Part shown: positions 21,605-33,739 of the stretch, piece after piece
Layout of the letters: every line of letters begins with the position of its first letter
Position numbering within the stretch: position 1 is the stretch's first letter
DNA from: Aegilops tauschii subsp. strangulata
Lineage: Eukaryota > Streptophyta > Magnoliopsida > Poales > Poaceae
Length of the DNA stretch: 64,000 bases
Assembly: GCF_002575655.3 (NCBI RefSeq)
Contig: NC_053040.3
Location: 353,219,267 to 353,283,266, forward strand
Reading direction: 5' to 3'
Notes under the pieces: generated by a model
Told to the model about the DNA's origin: nothing
Database searches by the model: none
The model's input: the letters and a program-made list of their open reading frames with translations, nothing else
Translations under genes and position numbers: made by a program

Positions 21605-24362
21605 TGTAACATCCCAAATTTTCAATTTGGAATGTTATACATAGATCATTCATGCATATCATATTTTATTGCATTTCGTTTCGCGATCCTAGAAATCCTA
21701 AGCAACTCAAGGACCCTCGGAGAGAGTTGGGGATTTCATTGTTTTCATATTTGAATTTTATGAAATATTGAAACGAGGATTTTGGTTTTAATTATTTTTC
21801 TCTCCGAAAATATTTCATATTAAAATATATAAGAGGAGATAATATGACTTCTCCAAAATAATTGAAATATTGGAGGGAAAATATTAAAATCAAATATTTG
21901 ATTTTACTCGGATTTTATTGCTATTTTATTTGCATTAGAAAAATTGCACGTTTTTTCAAAATTGCATTTTAGGGCCAAAAAAAATATTCATCTCGTTCTA
22001 AATATTTTATTTAGACGGTGAAAATTTGTTTTGGCATTTTTAGATTTTTATTTTATTTTCTAGGATTTATTTTAGTTCCGGCGAAATTATTTAAAAAAAA
22101 TCTAAGCGCCCGACTCGGCCGAAGCCCAGTCGAGCCGGCCCGCTAGCCCCGCGCCGCCGTCTCCTTCCAGGAAACCGGGAGGCCGCCGCCGCCCGACCCC
22201 GAGTCCGGCCAGGACTCCTCCCCGCGCCGCCTTGCCCCCTCCCCCAAGCAAGCCCCCCTCCTTAAATACCCCGCCCCCGGACCCCCACCACCACCAACCC
22301 CGCCGCCTGCCTCGCCCCGCCCCGCAGCGCCGCCGCCTAGCCACGCCGCCGCCCTTTGCCACGCGCCGCCCCTCGCCGTTGCCGCCCCGCGCACCCCGCC
22401 GCCGCAGCCCCACCTCGCCAGAGCCTCGCCGGCGGTATACGCCGCCGCCGCCGCCGTTCGATTTTATTTTAAATACCGATCCGTTTTTTAGAAAACCCTA
22501 GTTCGTTTTTTTTCAGATCGGTTCGCCGGTTTTCTCGGTTTAGTTTATATAGCGGACGTTCGTCCGTACGTTCGTTTTAATGAACGGTTTTCGCTCGTTA
22601 GTTACAGACAACGAACGTTCGTTCGTTAGCCTGTTCGTCAGTTTTCTTTTTCTCGGATTTTCCGCGATTATTTTCGATCGCGATTTCTGATCCGATTTTT
22701 GTTTCAGTTTAACTTTTCGCTCGTTTATCGGAATCAGGCGATTCAAGCGCCTAGATCTTCGTCTCGAAACCCTCTTTCTGTTTAATCAACTTGAACAAGA
22801 TTTTGGTACTGTAAAATTTGACTTTAGTTCAGATTATTAAACGGATCTTGTTTCATTCGCAGTTTGAGTTTCGTTGCTCCGTTTGATTTGATTCTTTTTG
22901 CAAACCGGAGTTCTTAAGTTGAACTTTCTGGTCAATTCTTCTTATTTCAGATTTACCAGTGTTTCTTTGCTTGGTTGCTTATGTATGCTATTGTTTGTTT
23001 GTGATAGAATTCCCGGAGTCCAAAGTGTGCTACTACGAGTCCCTAGGTTTTGTGGATCGTCAGCACGGCAAGTAACACATTGATCATACTTCTTTCATAC
23101 CCAGTTTTTATGCATTAGTTTCAATCCTCAAACATTGCATGATTAGGATGTGATTAACATGTCGGTTGGGAAGTAGTTGATGAGGTAGAACCTATTGCCC
23201 TGTTATTCAAACCTTGGGAGTTACTTCTACGTATTGCTTATATTGCTATGCTATGCTCGTAGACGTGGATTGGGTTTGAGTGTATCCATAACAGATGTGA
23301 GATTGTTAGTTAATGGTTCAACTTAAGGTGGCAACTTTAACACACATCTGGGTGGATTGCTTGTCGGGCACCTGGAGAATCCAGTGTTGTCCTAGGATAT
23401 CCCGGAGTACCCGTGTGATCATCCTAAGGTCTGCCACCCAGGCTCAAAGGGAACTGAGATATTTTCATGCTAGAAACTTCCGTGTGCAGCCACAAGCTAT
23501 TATGGGCTCTGGCATAGTTGAGTAGGTTGCATGAGCTCTTGAAGAGGTGGATCAACAGGTAGAGGGATGTAGGTTGGTATGGTCTGCCCGGAGTAAAGAG
23601 TTAATGTTTCTGAAAGACTGTGTCTCGGTCATCCGTTTCTCAAACACCATGTAGTGCGAGAAAACCAACAGAGGAGATCGAGTCTTGTGGGGAAAAGTGC
23701 GCAAACCTCTGCAGAGTGTACAATCTAATCATGGTTAGCCGTGTCCCCAGTTATGGACAATCTTGAGTATCTAGTACTTGGAGTATCCTAAGTATCTCAT
23801 CACTCTAAATTAATATTGTTGGGTTGATAATTACTCTAATTGCGATTGAGTTGGAGGAAGCTTCTCAAGGATGTTTCAACTACCATGATAGTAAAATAAA
23901 ACTTATTCCTTTGTTGTAGGGAAAAATTGGCTTTTCGCAAAACTATAACCATAGAGCTTTCCACCAGCCAAATATGCATGTAGTGATAGCATTTACTCTG
24001 TTCTTGCTCTACTGTGTTATATTGCCAGCATATTCCATGTGCTGACCCATTTTCGGGCTGCAACGTATTATGTTGCAGACTTTTCAGACGAGGAGTAAGG
24101 TTCGTTAGGTCGTTGCCATGCAGCTCAGCTATGCCGTTGGAGTTGATGGACTCACTTTATCTTCTAAGCCTTCTGTTGTTATCGTATTAGATGGCCTTAA
24201 GCCATATTTATTGTAATGAGTTCTCTTTTGAGACATTTGATGTAATAAGTGTGTGATTGCTACTCTGTTATAAATCCTTCGAGTACTGTGTGTGTCAGCA
24301 TTACCGATCCAGGGATGACACTGAAGCACAGAGACTTGACCATTTGAGGTCGGGTCGCTACA
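21605..24362 (+). repeat. Element D 3' LTR
   Basis: It starts TGTAACATCCC and ends CGCTACA, followed by the TSD CATAA. It differs from the 5' copy by scattered substitutions and small indels in the GC-rich segment. Confidence 0.92.
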
Positions 24363-24447
24363 CATAAGTATTGTGACATAATATGTAATAACAGCCCATA
24401 ATGCAATAAATATTGATATAAAAGCATGATGCAAAATGGACGTATCA
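24363..24447 (-). repeat. Element C 3' LTR, second part
   Basis: CATAAGTATTGTGACATAA through GGACGTATCA completes the LTR interrupted at 14815. The matching sequence in the intact copy is near 33055-33140. Confidence 0.9.
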
Positions 24448-26021
24448 ACTCCCCCAAGCTTAGACCTCGCTTGTCTTCAAGCGGAAGCCGATAACGATAA
24501 ATATGTCCACATGTTTAGAGGTAAAGGTGTCGATAAAAATAGAATACGGACATGAGGGCATCATGATTATTCTCATAACAGCAACATATGTGGATATTGT
24601 CATATGATTTCTTATGCTTAAGTAATAATCTATTCACAATGCAAAGTATGAATCGGAAACTTTTTTGAGAACCAACAAACTATAATCTCAGTCATTGAAG
24701 CAATTGCAATTTATCATAACATCAGAAAGAGTCTATGTCAGAGCTTTTTAGCAAGTCCACATACTCAACTATCATTTAGTCTTTCATAATTTCTAACACT
24801 CACGCATTACTTGTGGTTACGGAGTTTTAATCGGACACAGAGAAAGATAGGGGCTTATAGTTTCGCCTCCCAACCTTTTACCTCAAGGGTAATGTCAACA
24901 ATAATAACTCATGCTAACTTACATCCAATTAGATATATATATATATATATCAGGATCTTTCCAACATACTGTGCTTGCCAAAGGATAAAATATAAAAAGG
25001 GAAGGTGAAGATCACCATGACTCTTGCATAAGGTAGAAGATAATAGTAAAAGATAGGCCCTTCGCAGAGGGAAGCAGAGGTTGCCATGCGCTTTCATGGT
25101 TGGATGCACAAAATCTTAATGCGAAAGAACATCACTTTATATTGCCACTTGTGATATAGACCTTTATTATGCAGTCCGTCGCTTTTATTTCTTCCACATC
25201 ACAAGATCTTATAAAGGTTATTTCCTCCACACCAATCAATCATACATATTTAGAGAGCAATTTTTATTGCTTGCACCGATGACAACTTACTTGAAGGATC
25301 TTACTCAATCCATATGTAGATATGGTGGACTCTCATGGCAAAACTGGGTTTAAGGGTTTTTGGAAGCACAAGTAGTATCTCTACTTGGTGCAAAGAATTT
25401 GGCTAGCAAGAGGGGGAAAGGCAAGCTCAACATGTTGGATGATCCATGACAATATACCTTATCTCATATATAAGAAAACATAACCCATTACGTTGTCTTT
25501 CTTGTCCAACATCAACTCTTTAGCATGTCATATTTTAATGAGTGCTCCCAATCATAAAAGATGTCCAAGATAGTATATTTATATGTGAAACCTCTCTTTC
25601 TTTATTACTTCCTATTAATTGCAATGATGACCAAAGCTATGTTTGCCAACTCCCAACAATTTTTAATCATCATACTCTTTCTATGTGAAGTCATTACTCT
25701 CCATAAGATCAATATGATCTCTTTGTTTCTTTTTATTCCTTTCTCTTTCTTTTATTCCCTCAAGATCATAGCAAGATAATCAAGCCCTTGACTCAACACT
25801 AATCTTTATTATATATAGCTCACGGACTCGATTACATAGAGGGATCATAAAGCAAAAATGAAAACTAGATCATACCAAAACTTTATTCTACTAGATCAAG
25901 ATATTACTAAAATGATCGAACTAAGAAAAACGGTAAAGATAGGAGATGTGGTGGTGATACGATACCGGGGCATCTCCCCCAAGCTTGGCAGTTGCCAAGG
26001 GGAGTGCCCATACCCATATGA
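24448..26021 (-). other. Element C 3' untranslated region and polypurine tract
   Basis: The minus-strand polypurine tract TAAGCTTGGGGGAGT lies at 24448-24462 against the LTR. The next 1.5 kb has no supported gene. It contains an (AT)n microsatellite at about 24932-24950 and a 23-nt block at 25052-25074 whose reverse complement is identical to 54851-54873 in element E. Confidence 0.75.
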
Positions 26022-26477
26022 TTATATCTCCTTCTTTGGAGGTGATGGTGTGATATTCTTGGCGATGATACTCCTCAGGATACGATTCTCCTCCTCGAGC
26101 TTATTGACTTGCTGCTTGAGGTCCATTATTTCCTTTCGAAGCTTTCCTGTAACGGCCAAAGCTCCTTGCACCCAAGGGTGTTGCATAGCTGCGGGAGAAC
26201 AAGTGACACTCTTCTTCATATTTTCATAAGAAAGAAATCTAACATTGGAAGGGATAACCGAGTTTGGAATAGCCGAGCTCTGTAGTTCCCCCATTGTGAA
26301 TCCAGCTCGGAAGCGAGAAGTGACTTCTTGATCCTCCTCCATGGCATCTATCCTCTTCAAATCAGCCTCCATCTCTTCCTCCGTTGCTGGCCCAAAGTGG
26401 TCAGCATTGCTTTTTGTCCTGGATCTCGATGCCGGATGAGACACCCGACTCTCCCCGACTAACTCTTGAGAAGACAT
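26022..26477 (-). CDS. Element C accessory ORF (151 codons), leucine-zipper protein
   Basis: ATG at 26477 and stop at 26022 enclose an intact frame. Residues 1-60 are polar and charged. The C-terminal 45 residues form a strong coiled coil with Leu/Ile at heptad positions (L-R-K-E-I through L-R-S-I-I), ending in a Pro/Lys tail. It lies about 300 bp after the pol stop and just downstream of a GC-rich inverted repeat and a TATA box (26560-26569). It is intact although gag-pol has five stops. Athila-lineage elements often carry an ORF here, sometimes called env-like, but no signal peptide or membrane span is visible. Function unknown. Confidence 0.7.
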   Translation of the reverse strand: MSSQELVGESRVSHPASRSRTKSNADHFGPATEEEMEADLKRIDAMEEDQEVTSRFRAGFTMGELQSSAIPNSVIPSNVRFLSYENMKKSVTCSPAAMQHPWVQGALAVTGKLRKEIMDLKQQVNKLEEENRILRSIIAKNITPSPPKKEI

Positions 26478-26554
26478 CTTGCTCTAATCTGCAGCAGCAA
26501 CAGCTCGAAACAAAAACAAAGGATAATTGCGTGATACGGGAGTCAAAACCTTCG

Positions 26555-26670
26555 GGAGATTATATAATGAATTTTTACCGACCAAAATACGTATCGTGCA
26601 AGAAAACGGAGTCCGGAGAGCACACGAGGTGCCCACGAGGCAGGGGGCGCGCCCTCCACCCTCGTGGAGG
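26555..26670 (-). promoter_or_regulatory. Candidate internal promoter of element C accessory ORF
   Basis: On the minus strand a compact GC-rich inverted repeat (26667-26633, ccacgaggcaggg ... ccaccctcgtgg) is followed by a TATA box, cattatataat (about 26570-26560), and then the accessory ORF start at 26477, about 85 nt downstream. The same repeat occurs next to the TATA box in the C LTR (32806-32860). Promoter activity is inferred. Confidence 0.55.
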
Positions 26671-26784
26671 CCTCGTGTCCTTCCCGGACTGCTTCTCATT
26701 TTCCTATTTTTCTAAATATTCCAAAACGGAGAAAAAATGCCTTTAGAACTGTTTTGGAGTCGGTTTACTTACCGTACCACATAC

Positions 26785-29700
26785 CTATTCCTTTTCGGAG
26801 CCTGAAACGTTCCGAAGAGTGTCCCTTATGTATTCTTCCAGGGTTACGGTTTCAATAACATTGGTTTCAACATTTATAGGATTACCTGAGATATAATGTT
26901 TGATTCTTTGACCGTTCACCACCTTCGGATTTGTGCCTTCGAAGTTGTTGATTTTTATGGAACCGGAACGATAGACCTCCTCGATAACGTAAGGGCCTTC
27001 CCATTTAGAGAGAAGTTTTCCTGCAAAAAATCTTAAATGAGAGTTGTATAGCAATACATAATCACCTACATTAAACTCACGCTTTTGTATCCTTTTGTCA
27101 TGCCATCTTTTAACCTTTTCTTTAAACAATTTGGCATTCTCATAGGCTTGGGTTCTCCATTCATCAAGTGAGCTAATGCCAAATAACCTCTTCTCACCGG
27201 CAAGTGTGAAATCATAGTTGAGCTCTTTAATAGCCCAATATGCCTTATGTTCTTGTTCAAGAGGTAAGTGACATGCTTTTCCATAATCCATTTTATACGG
27301 AGACATACCCATAGGATTTTTATATGCAGTTCTACAAGCCCATAATGCATCATCAAGTTTCTTGGACCAAATCTTTCTAGATCTATTAACAGTCTTTTGC
27401 AAAATTAATTTGAGCTCTCTAGTACTCAATTCTACTTGACCACTAGACTGCGGGTGATAAGGAGATGCAATTCTATGATTAACATCATACTTAGCAAGCA
27501 TTTTACGAAAAGCACCATGAATAAAATGTGAACCACCATCAGTCATTAAATATCTAGGGACTCCAAACCTCGGAAAAATGACTTTTTTAAGCATTTTAAT
27601 AGATGTGTTATGATCAGCACTACTAGTTGGAATGGCTTCTACCCACTTAGTAACGTAATCAACAACAACTAAAATATGTGTGTATCCATTAGAGGCAGGA
27701 AAAGGTCCCATATAATCAAAGCCCCAAACATCAAATGGTTCAATAACAAGTGAATAATTCATAGGCATTTCTTGACGTCTACTAATATTACCAATTCTTT
27801 GACATTCATCACAAGATAAGACAAACTTACGGGCATCCTTGAAGAGAGTAGGCCAATAAAAACCGGATTGCAATACCTTATGTGCAGTTCTATCTCCAGC
27901 GTGGTGTCCTCCGTAAGCTTCGGAGTGACACTTGCGTAGGATCTGTTCCTGTTCATGCTCAGGTACACAACGTTTAATAACACCATCTACTCCTTCTTTA
28001 TAAAGATGGGGGTCATCCCAAAAGTAATGTCTCAAATCATAGAAGAACTTTTTCTTTTGCTGGTATGTGAAACTAGGTGGTATAAATTTAGCAACAATGT
28101 AATTAGGATAATCAGCATACCATGGAGTAGTACAAGAAGCATTTATGACATTTAATTGTTCATCAGGGAAGCTATCATCAATAGGTAGTGGGTCATCAAA
28201 AACATTTTCTAACCTTGACAAGTTGTCTGCAACGGGATTCTCAGCTCCCTTTCTATCAATAATATGCAAATCAAATTCTTGTAACAAGAGAACCCATCTA
28301 ATAAGTCTAGGTTTAGCATCTTTCTTTTCCATAAGATATTTAATAGCAGCATGATCAGTGTTAATAGTTACTTTAGAATCAACAATATAAGGCCTGAACT
28401 TATCACAAGCAAATACAACTGCTAAGAATTCTTTTTCAGTAGTAGCATAATTTCTCTGAGCATTGTCCAGAGTTTTACTAGCATATTGAATAACATTTAA
28501 TTTCTTATCAAATCTTTGCCCTAGAACAGCACCTACAGCATAATCACTAGCATCACACATAATTTCAAAGGGCAAATTCCAATCAGGTGACTGAACAATA
28601 GGTGCAGAGATCATTGATTTCTTAAGTATTTCAAATGCTTCTACAAAATCATCATCAAAGACAAATGGTATATCTTTTTGTAATAAATTAGTCAGAGGCC
28701 GGGAAATTTTTGAGAAGTCCTTAATGAACCTCCTATAAAAACCGGCATGACCAAGGAAACTTCTTATACCTTTGATGTCCTTGGGACATGGCATCTTTTC
28801 AATAGCATCAACCTTGGCTTTATCAACTTCAATACCTCTTTCAGAAATTTTATGCCCCAAGACAATACCTTCATTAACCATAAAGTGGCACTTTTCCCAA
28901 TTCAAGACAAGATTAGTTTCTTCACATCTCTGCAAAACTCAATCAAGGTTGATTAAGCAATCATCAAAAGAGGATCCATAGACGGAGAAATCGTCCATGA
29001 AAACCTCACATATCTTTTCACAAAAGTCAAAGAATATAGCCATCATGCATCTTTGGAAGGTAGCAGGTGCATTACATAAACCAAAAGGCATACGTCTATA
29101 AGCAAAAGTACCGAAAGGGCAAGTAAAAGTGGTCTTTGATTGATCATCGGCTCACACATGTATTTGAGAGAAACCAGAATAACCATCTAGAAATCAAAAA
29201 TGTGTATGTTTGGATAATCTTTCTAGCATTTGATCGATAAAAGGTAAGGGGTAATGATCTTTTTTAGTAGCTTTATTCAATTTGCGGAAATCAATTACCA
29301 TCCTATAACCTGTAATAATTCTTTGCGGGATCCATTCATCTTTATCATTAGGAACGACAGTAATACCTCCCTTCTTAGGGACACAATGGACAGGACTTAC
29401 CCACTGACTATCAACAACGGGATAAATTATACCTGCCTCAAGGAGCTTTAGTATTTCCTTTCTTAGCACTTCTTTCATCTTAGGATTCAGCCGTCGTTGG
29501 TGATCACGAACTGGTTGGGCATCTTTCTCCAAATTTATTTTGTGTTGACATAGAGTGGGACTAATGCCCTTAAGATCATCAAGAGTATATCCAATAGCAG
29601 CACAGTGCTTCTTCAGAGTTTTCAATAATCTCTCTTCTTCATGCTCTGAAAGGTTAGCACTAATAATAACATGATATATCTTTTTCTCATCAAGATAAGC

Positions 29701-31524
29701 ATATTTAAGAGTATCAGGTAACGGTTTAAGCTCAAACATGGGATCACCCTTGGCTGGAGGAGGATCCCCTAGGATTTCAACAGGCAAATTGTGTTTCAGG
29801 ATAGGTTCCTGTTTAAAGAATACTTCATCAATTTCCCTTCTTTCATTCATAAACATATCATTTTCATGGTCTAGCAAATATTGTTCTAAAGGATCACTAG
29901 GAGGCACGTCAATAGAAGCAAGACCAATAGTTTCATCTTTACTAGGCAATTCCTCTTCACGGTGTTGTCTACGAAATTTAGAAAAGTTAAACTCATGAGA
30001 CATATCACCTAGACCAATAGTAACAACATCCTTTTTGCAGTCTATCTTAGCATTAACAGTGTTCAAGAAGGGTCTACCAAATATAATGGGACAAAAGCTA
30101 TCTTGTGGGGAACCAAGAACAAGAAAATCAGCAGGATATTTAGTTTTCCCACACAAGACTTCAACGTCTCTAACAATTCCCATTGGTGAAATAGTATCTC
30201 TATTGGCAAGTTTAATCGTGACATCAATATCTTCTAACTCAGTAGGTGTGATATCATGCATAATTTCTTGGTATAAGTCAATAGGTATTGCACTAGCACT
30301 AGCACCCATATCACATAAGCCATGATAACAATGATCTCCTATTTTAACAGAAATAACAGGCATGCCTACCACAGGTCTATGTTTATCTTTAGCACAAGGT
30401 TTGGCAATTCTAGCAGTTTCATTACAGAAATGAATAACATGCCCATCAATATTATCAGACAAGAGATCTTTAACTATAGCAATATTAGGTTCAACTTTAA
30501 CTTGCTCAGGAGGTGTATAGGTTCTAATATTGCTTTTACGAACCACAGTTGAAGCTTTAGCATGATCTTTTATCCTAACAGGAAAAGGTGGTTTCTCAAC
30601 ATAAGCAATAGGAACAATAGGATCATTATAAGTGATAGTCTTTTCTTCAACTTTAATAGGTGCAACTACTTTTACTTCTATGGGAGGATGATATTTAAAC
30701 TACTTCTCCTTAGGGAGATCAACATGAGTAGAAAAAGATTCACTGAAAGAAGCTACTATCTCAGAGTCAAGTCCATATTTAGTGCTAAATTTACGGAAAA
30801 CATCGGTATCCATAAAAGATCTAACACAATCAAACTTAGGTGTCATACCTGACTCCTTACCTTCGTCGAGATCCCAATCTTCAGAGTTGCGTTTAATTCT
30901 TTCCAATAAATCCCATTTGAACTCAATAGTCTTCATCATAAAAGAGCCAGCACAAGAAGTATCGAGCATGGTGCGATTGTTATCAGAAAGCCGAGCATAA
31001 AAACTTTGAATAATTATCTCTCTTGGGAGCTCATGATTGGGGCATGAATATAACATTGATTTAAGCCTCCCCCAAGCTTGAGCGATGCTTTCTCCTTCGC
31101 GAGGCCAGAAATTATATATATAATTGCGATCACGATGAACAAGATGCATAGGATAAAACTTCTAATGAAATTCCAATTTCAATCGTTTGTAGTTCCATGA
31201 TCCCATATCATCACATAGACTATACCATGTCAATGCATCTCCCTTCAAAGATAAAGGGAAGACCTTCTTCTTAATAACATCATCGGGCACACCTGCAAGC
31301 TTAAATAATCCACAAACTTCATCCACATAGATTAGGTGCTCATCAGGTTGCATTGTTCCGTCTCTTGCAATAGGATTAGCTAGCAGGTTTTCTATCATAC
31401 CCGAAGGAATCTCAAAGTAGACATTTTCCTCTTCAGTAGGTTCAGTAGGTTGAGGAGCAACTCTTTGCTCAACCGGTCGGGGTGAAGATACCCCGAACAA
31501 GCCCCTCAGAGCATTACTTTCCAT
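26785..31524 (-). pseudogene. Element C gag-pol, single 1580-codon frame with five stop codons
   Basis: The whole region from ATG 31524 to the stop at 26785 is one frame with no frameshift. Domains in order are gag (31524 to about 30700), retropepsin with D-M-G-A and G-R-P-F-L, RT with the F-M-D-D active-site box, RNase H (D-A-S, T-D-H), integrase zinc domain (H-x-H/C-x2-C, C-D-E-C-Q) and catalytic core (G-F-D-Y, T-D-G-G-S-H-F, S-S-G-Q-V-E), and a C-terminal GPY-like segment. Stops are at 31162-31164, 30700-30702, 29194-29196, 29152-29154 and 28939-28941. Most look like single-base changes of Gln, Arg, Ser or Cys codons. It is otherwise complete and of Athila type. Confidence 0.93.
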
Positions 31525-31601
31525 AGTAACAAGTGACAGTAAATTTCAGCACACTATATAAATTTTTCCTTACCAAATTCCACCTACCAAAGGCACTTCA
31601 C

Positions 31602-31619
31602 TCCCCGGCTACAGCGCCA
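31602..31619 (-). promoter_or_regulatory. Element C primer-binding site (tRNA-Asp type)
   Basis: On the minus strand, 11 nt inside the 5' LTR, TGGCGCTGTAGCCGGGGA matches the complement of plant tRNA-Asp with two visible mismatches. Confidence 0.75.
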
Positions 31620-31630
31620 GAAAAGAGTCT

Positions 31631-33140
31631 TGATGACCCACAAGTATAGGGGATCTATCGTAGTCCTTTCGATAAGTAATAGTTTAGAACCCAACAAGGA
31701 GCAGAAGGAAATGATAAGCGGTTTTCAACAAGGTATTCTCTGCAAGCACTGAAATTATAGGTAACAGATAGTTTTGTGATAAGGTAATTTGTAACGAGCA
31801 ACAAGTAACAAAAGTAAATAAAGTGCAGCAAGGTGGCCCAATCCTTTTTGTAGCAAAGGACAAGCCTGGACAAACTCTTATATAGAGAAAAGCGCTCCCG
31901 AGGACACATGGGAATTATCGTCAAGCTAGTTTTCATCATGTTCATATGATTCGCGTTCGGTACTTTGATAATTTGATATGTGGGTGGACCGGTGCTTGGG
32001 TGCTGCCCTTACTTGGACAAGCATCCCACTTATGATTAACCCCTATTGCAAGCATCCGCAACTACAAAAGAAGTATTAAGGTAAACCTAACCATAGCATG
32101 AAACATGTGGATCCAAATCAGCCCCTTAGGAAGCAACGCATAAACTAGGGTTTAAGCTTCTGTCACTCGAGGAACCCATCGTCTACTTATTACTTCCCAA
32201 TGCCTTCCTCTAGGCCCAAATAATGGTGAAGTGTCATGTAGTCGACGTTCACATAACACCACTAGAGGATAGACAACATACATCTCATCAAAATATTGAA
32301 CGAATACCAAATTCACATGACTACTAATAGCAAGACTTCTCCGATGTCCTCAGGAACATACGTAACTACTCACAAAGCATATTCATGTTCATAATCAGAG
32401 GAGTATTAATATGCATATAGGATCTGAACATATGATCTTCCACCAAATAAACCAACTAGCATCAACTACAAGGTGTAATCAACACTACTAGCAACCTACA
32501 GGTACCAATCCTAGACTTAGAGACAAGAATTGTATACAAGAGATGAACTAGGGTTTGAGAGGAGATGGTGCTGGTGAAGATGTTGATGGAGATTGCCCTC
32601 TTCCGATGAGAGGAGCGTTGGTGATGACGATGGCGATGATTTCCCCCTCCCGGAGGGAAGTGTCCCCGGCAGAACAGCTCTGCCGGAGCCCTAGATTGGT
32701 TCCGCCTCGTGGCGGCGGAGTCTCGTCCCGAAAGCTTGCCTCCTATTTTTTTCGGACGAAAGACTTCATATAGCAGAAGATGGGCACCGGAGGGCCCACA
32801 GGGGGCCCACGAGGCAGGGGGGCGCGCCCAGGGGGGTAGGGCGCGCCCCCACCCTCGTGGCCATGGTGTGGGCCCCCTCTGGTATTTCTTCCGCTCAGTA
32901 TTTTTTATTATTTCCAAAAATAACTTTGGTGGAGTTTCAGGACTTTTGGAGTTGTGCAGAATAGGTCTCTAATATTTGCTCCTTTTCCAGCCCAGAATTC
33001 CAGCTGCCGACATTCTCCCTCCTTAGGTAAACCTTGTAAAATAAGAGAGAATAGGAATAAGTATTGTGACATAATATGTAATAACAACCCATAATGCAAT
33101 AAATATTGATATAAAAGCATGATGCAAAATGGACGTATCA
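31631..33140 (-). repeat. Element C 5' LTR
   Basis: This intact 1510-bp copy has a minus-strand core promoter: a GC-rich inverted repeat at 32806-32860, then ctgctatatgaag (32776-32764) as TATA box about 30 nt downstream. The LTR end (cccctatacttgtggg ... atca on the minus strand) is nearly the same as in element E. Confidence 0.92.
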
Positions 33141-33739
33141 CTCTTCTCCAATATTCTGTTCGCATACTACAAGAGAAACAAGCAGACACATCACAGGTTT
33201 AGCATGTAGTATACGAAACTCATTTTGGTAAACCGGTTTAGTAGTAAGGTGGACAGGATAACAACATGAAACAAACATATATCTATGTACTATGGTCACT
33301 GTATTGTCCATATCATTCTAGTTTATGTTGCCTAATCAAGATAGAGACACAGTTCAACTCATATATTTTTAAGACATAGCAGCATAGACAGAATATAAGT
33401 GTGAGAAACTACACAACATTGGCAACACTTGTAATGTGCATCACATCAGAACATAACTGATTATACAACTGAAACTGAAATCAACATAGAGCAAGAAGTT
33501 AGAACAACAATCCAGTTAAAGAAATAGGTTTAAAACATACCTGTTGCGCCATTGGAGTTTCAATTGGATCCTTCAAATTCGGAAGTTGTTGGTATGAGTA
33601 AATACAGTGATGCAACAGCAAATGAGTATGGACCATAGCTACGGAATCTGACCTGAGAACAGTTGCTCTTCTGCTTTAAACGTGGAGTTTGGGTTCGCCG
33701 TGGTGGTCTTCGTGCTTTGGGCACTGTAGTTGCTTTACA

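Larger units (their letters stand above)
14816..24362 (+). mobile_element. Element D: chromovirus (Tekay/Del-like) Gypsy retrotransposon, internally deleted
   Basis: The perfect TSD CATAA lies at 14811-14815 and 24363-24367. LTRs of 2751 and 2758 bp look almost identical by eye, suggesting a recent insertion. The internal order is PBS, an extra upstream ORF, gag, the remnant of pol (RT C-terminus, RNase H, integrase, chromodomain), then PPT. The zinc knuckle, protease and RT catalytic core are missing, so it cannot be autonomous. It is the youngest layer of the nest because it sits inside the LTR of C. Confidence 0.94.
13378..33140 (-). mobile_element. Element C: Athila-lineage Gypsy element with full gag-pol, interrupted by D
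   Basis: LTRs beginning TGATGACCC and ending ACGTATCA flank the element, with a perfect 5-bp TSD CTCTT (13373-13377 and 33141-33145). On the minus strand the order is 5' LTR (31631-33140), primer site, gag-pol (31524-26785), accessory ORF (26477-26022), 3' region, polypurine tract and 3' LTR. The 3' LTR is split by chromovirus D. This is the only element in the window that still encodes RT, RNase H and integrase of the Athila type, although five stop codons inactivate it. Confidence 0.93.
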
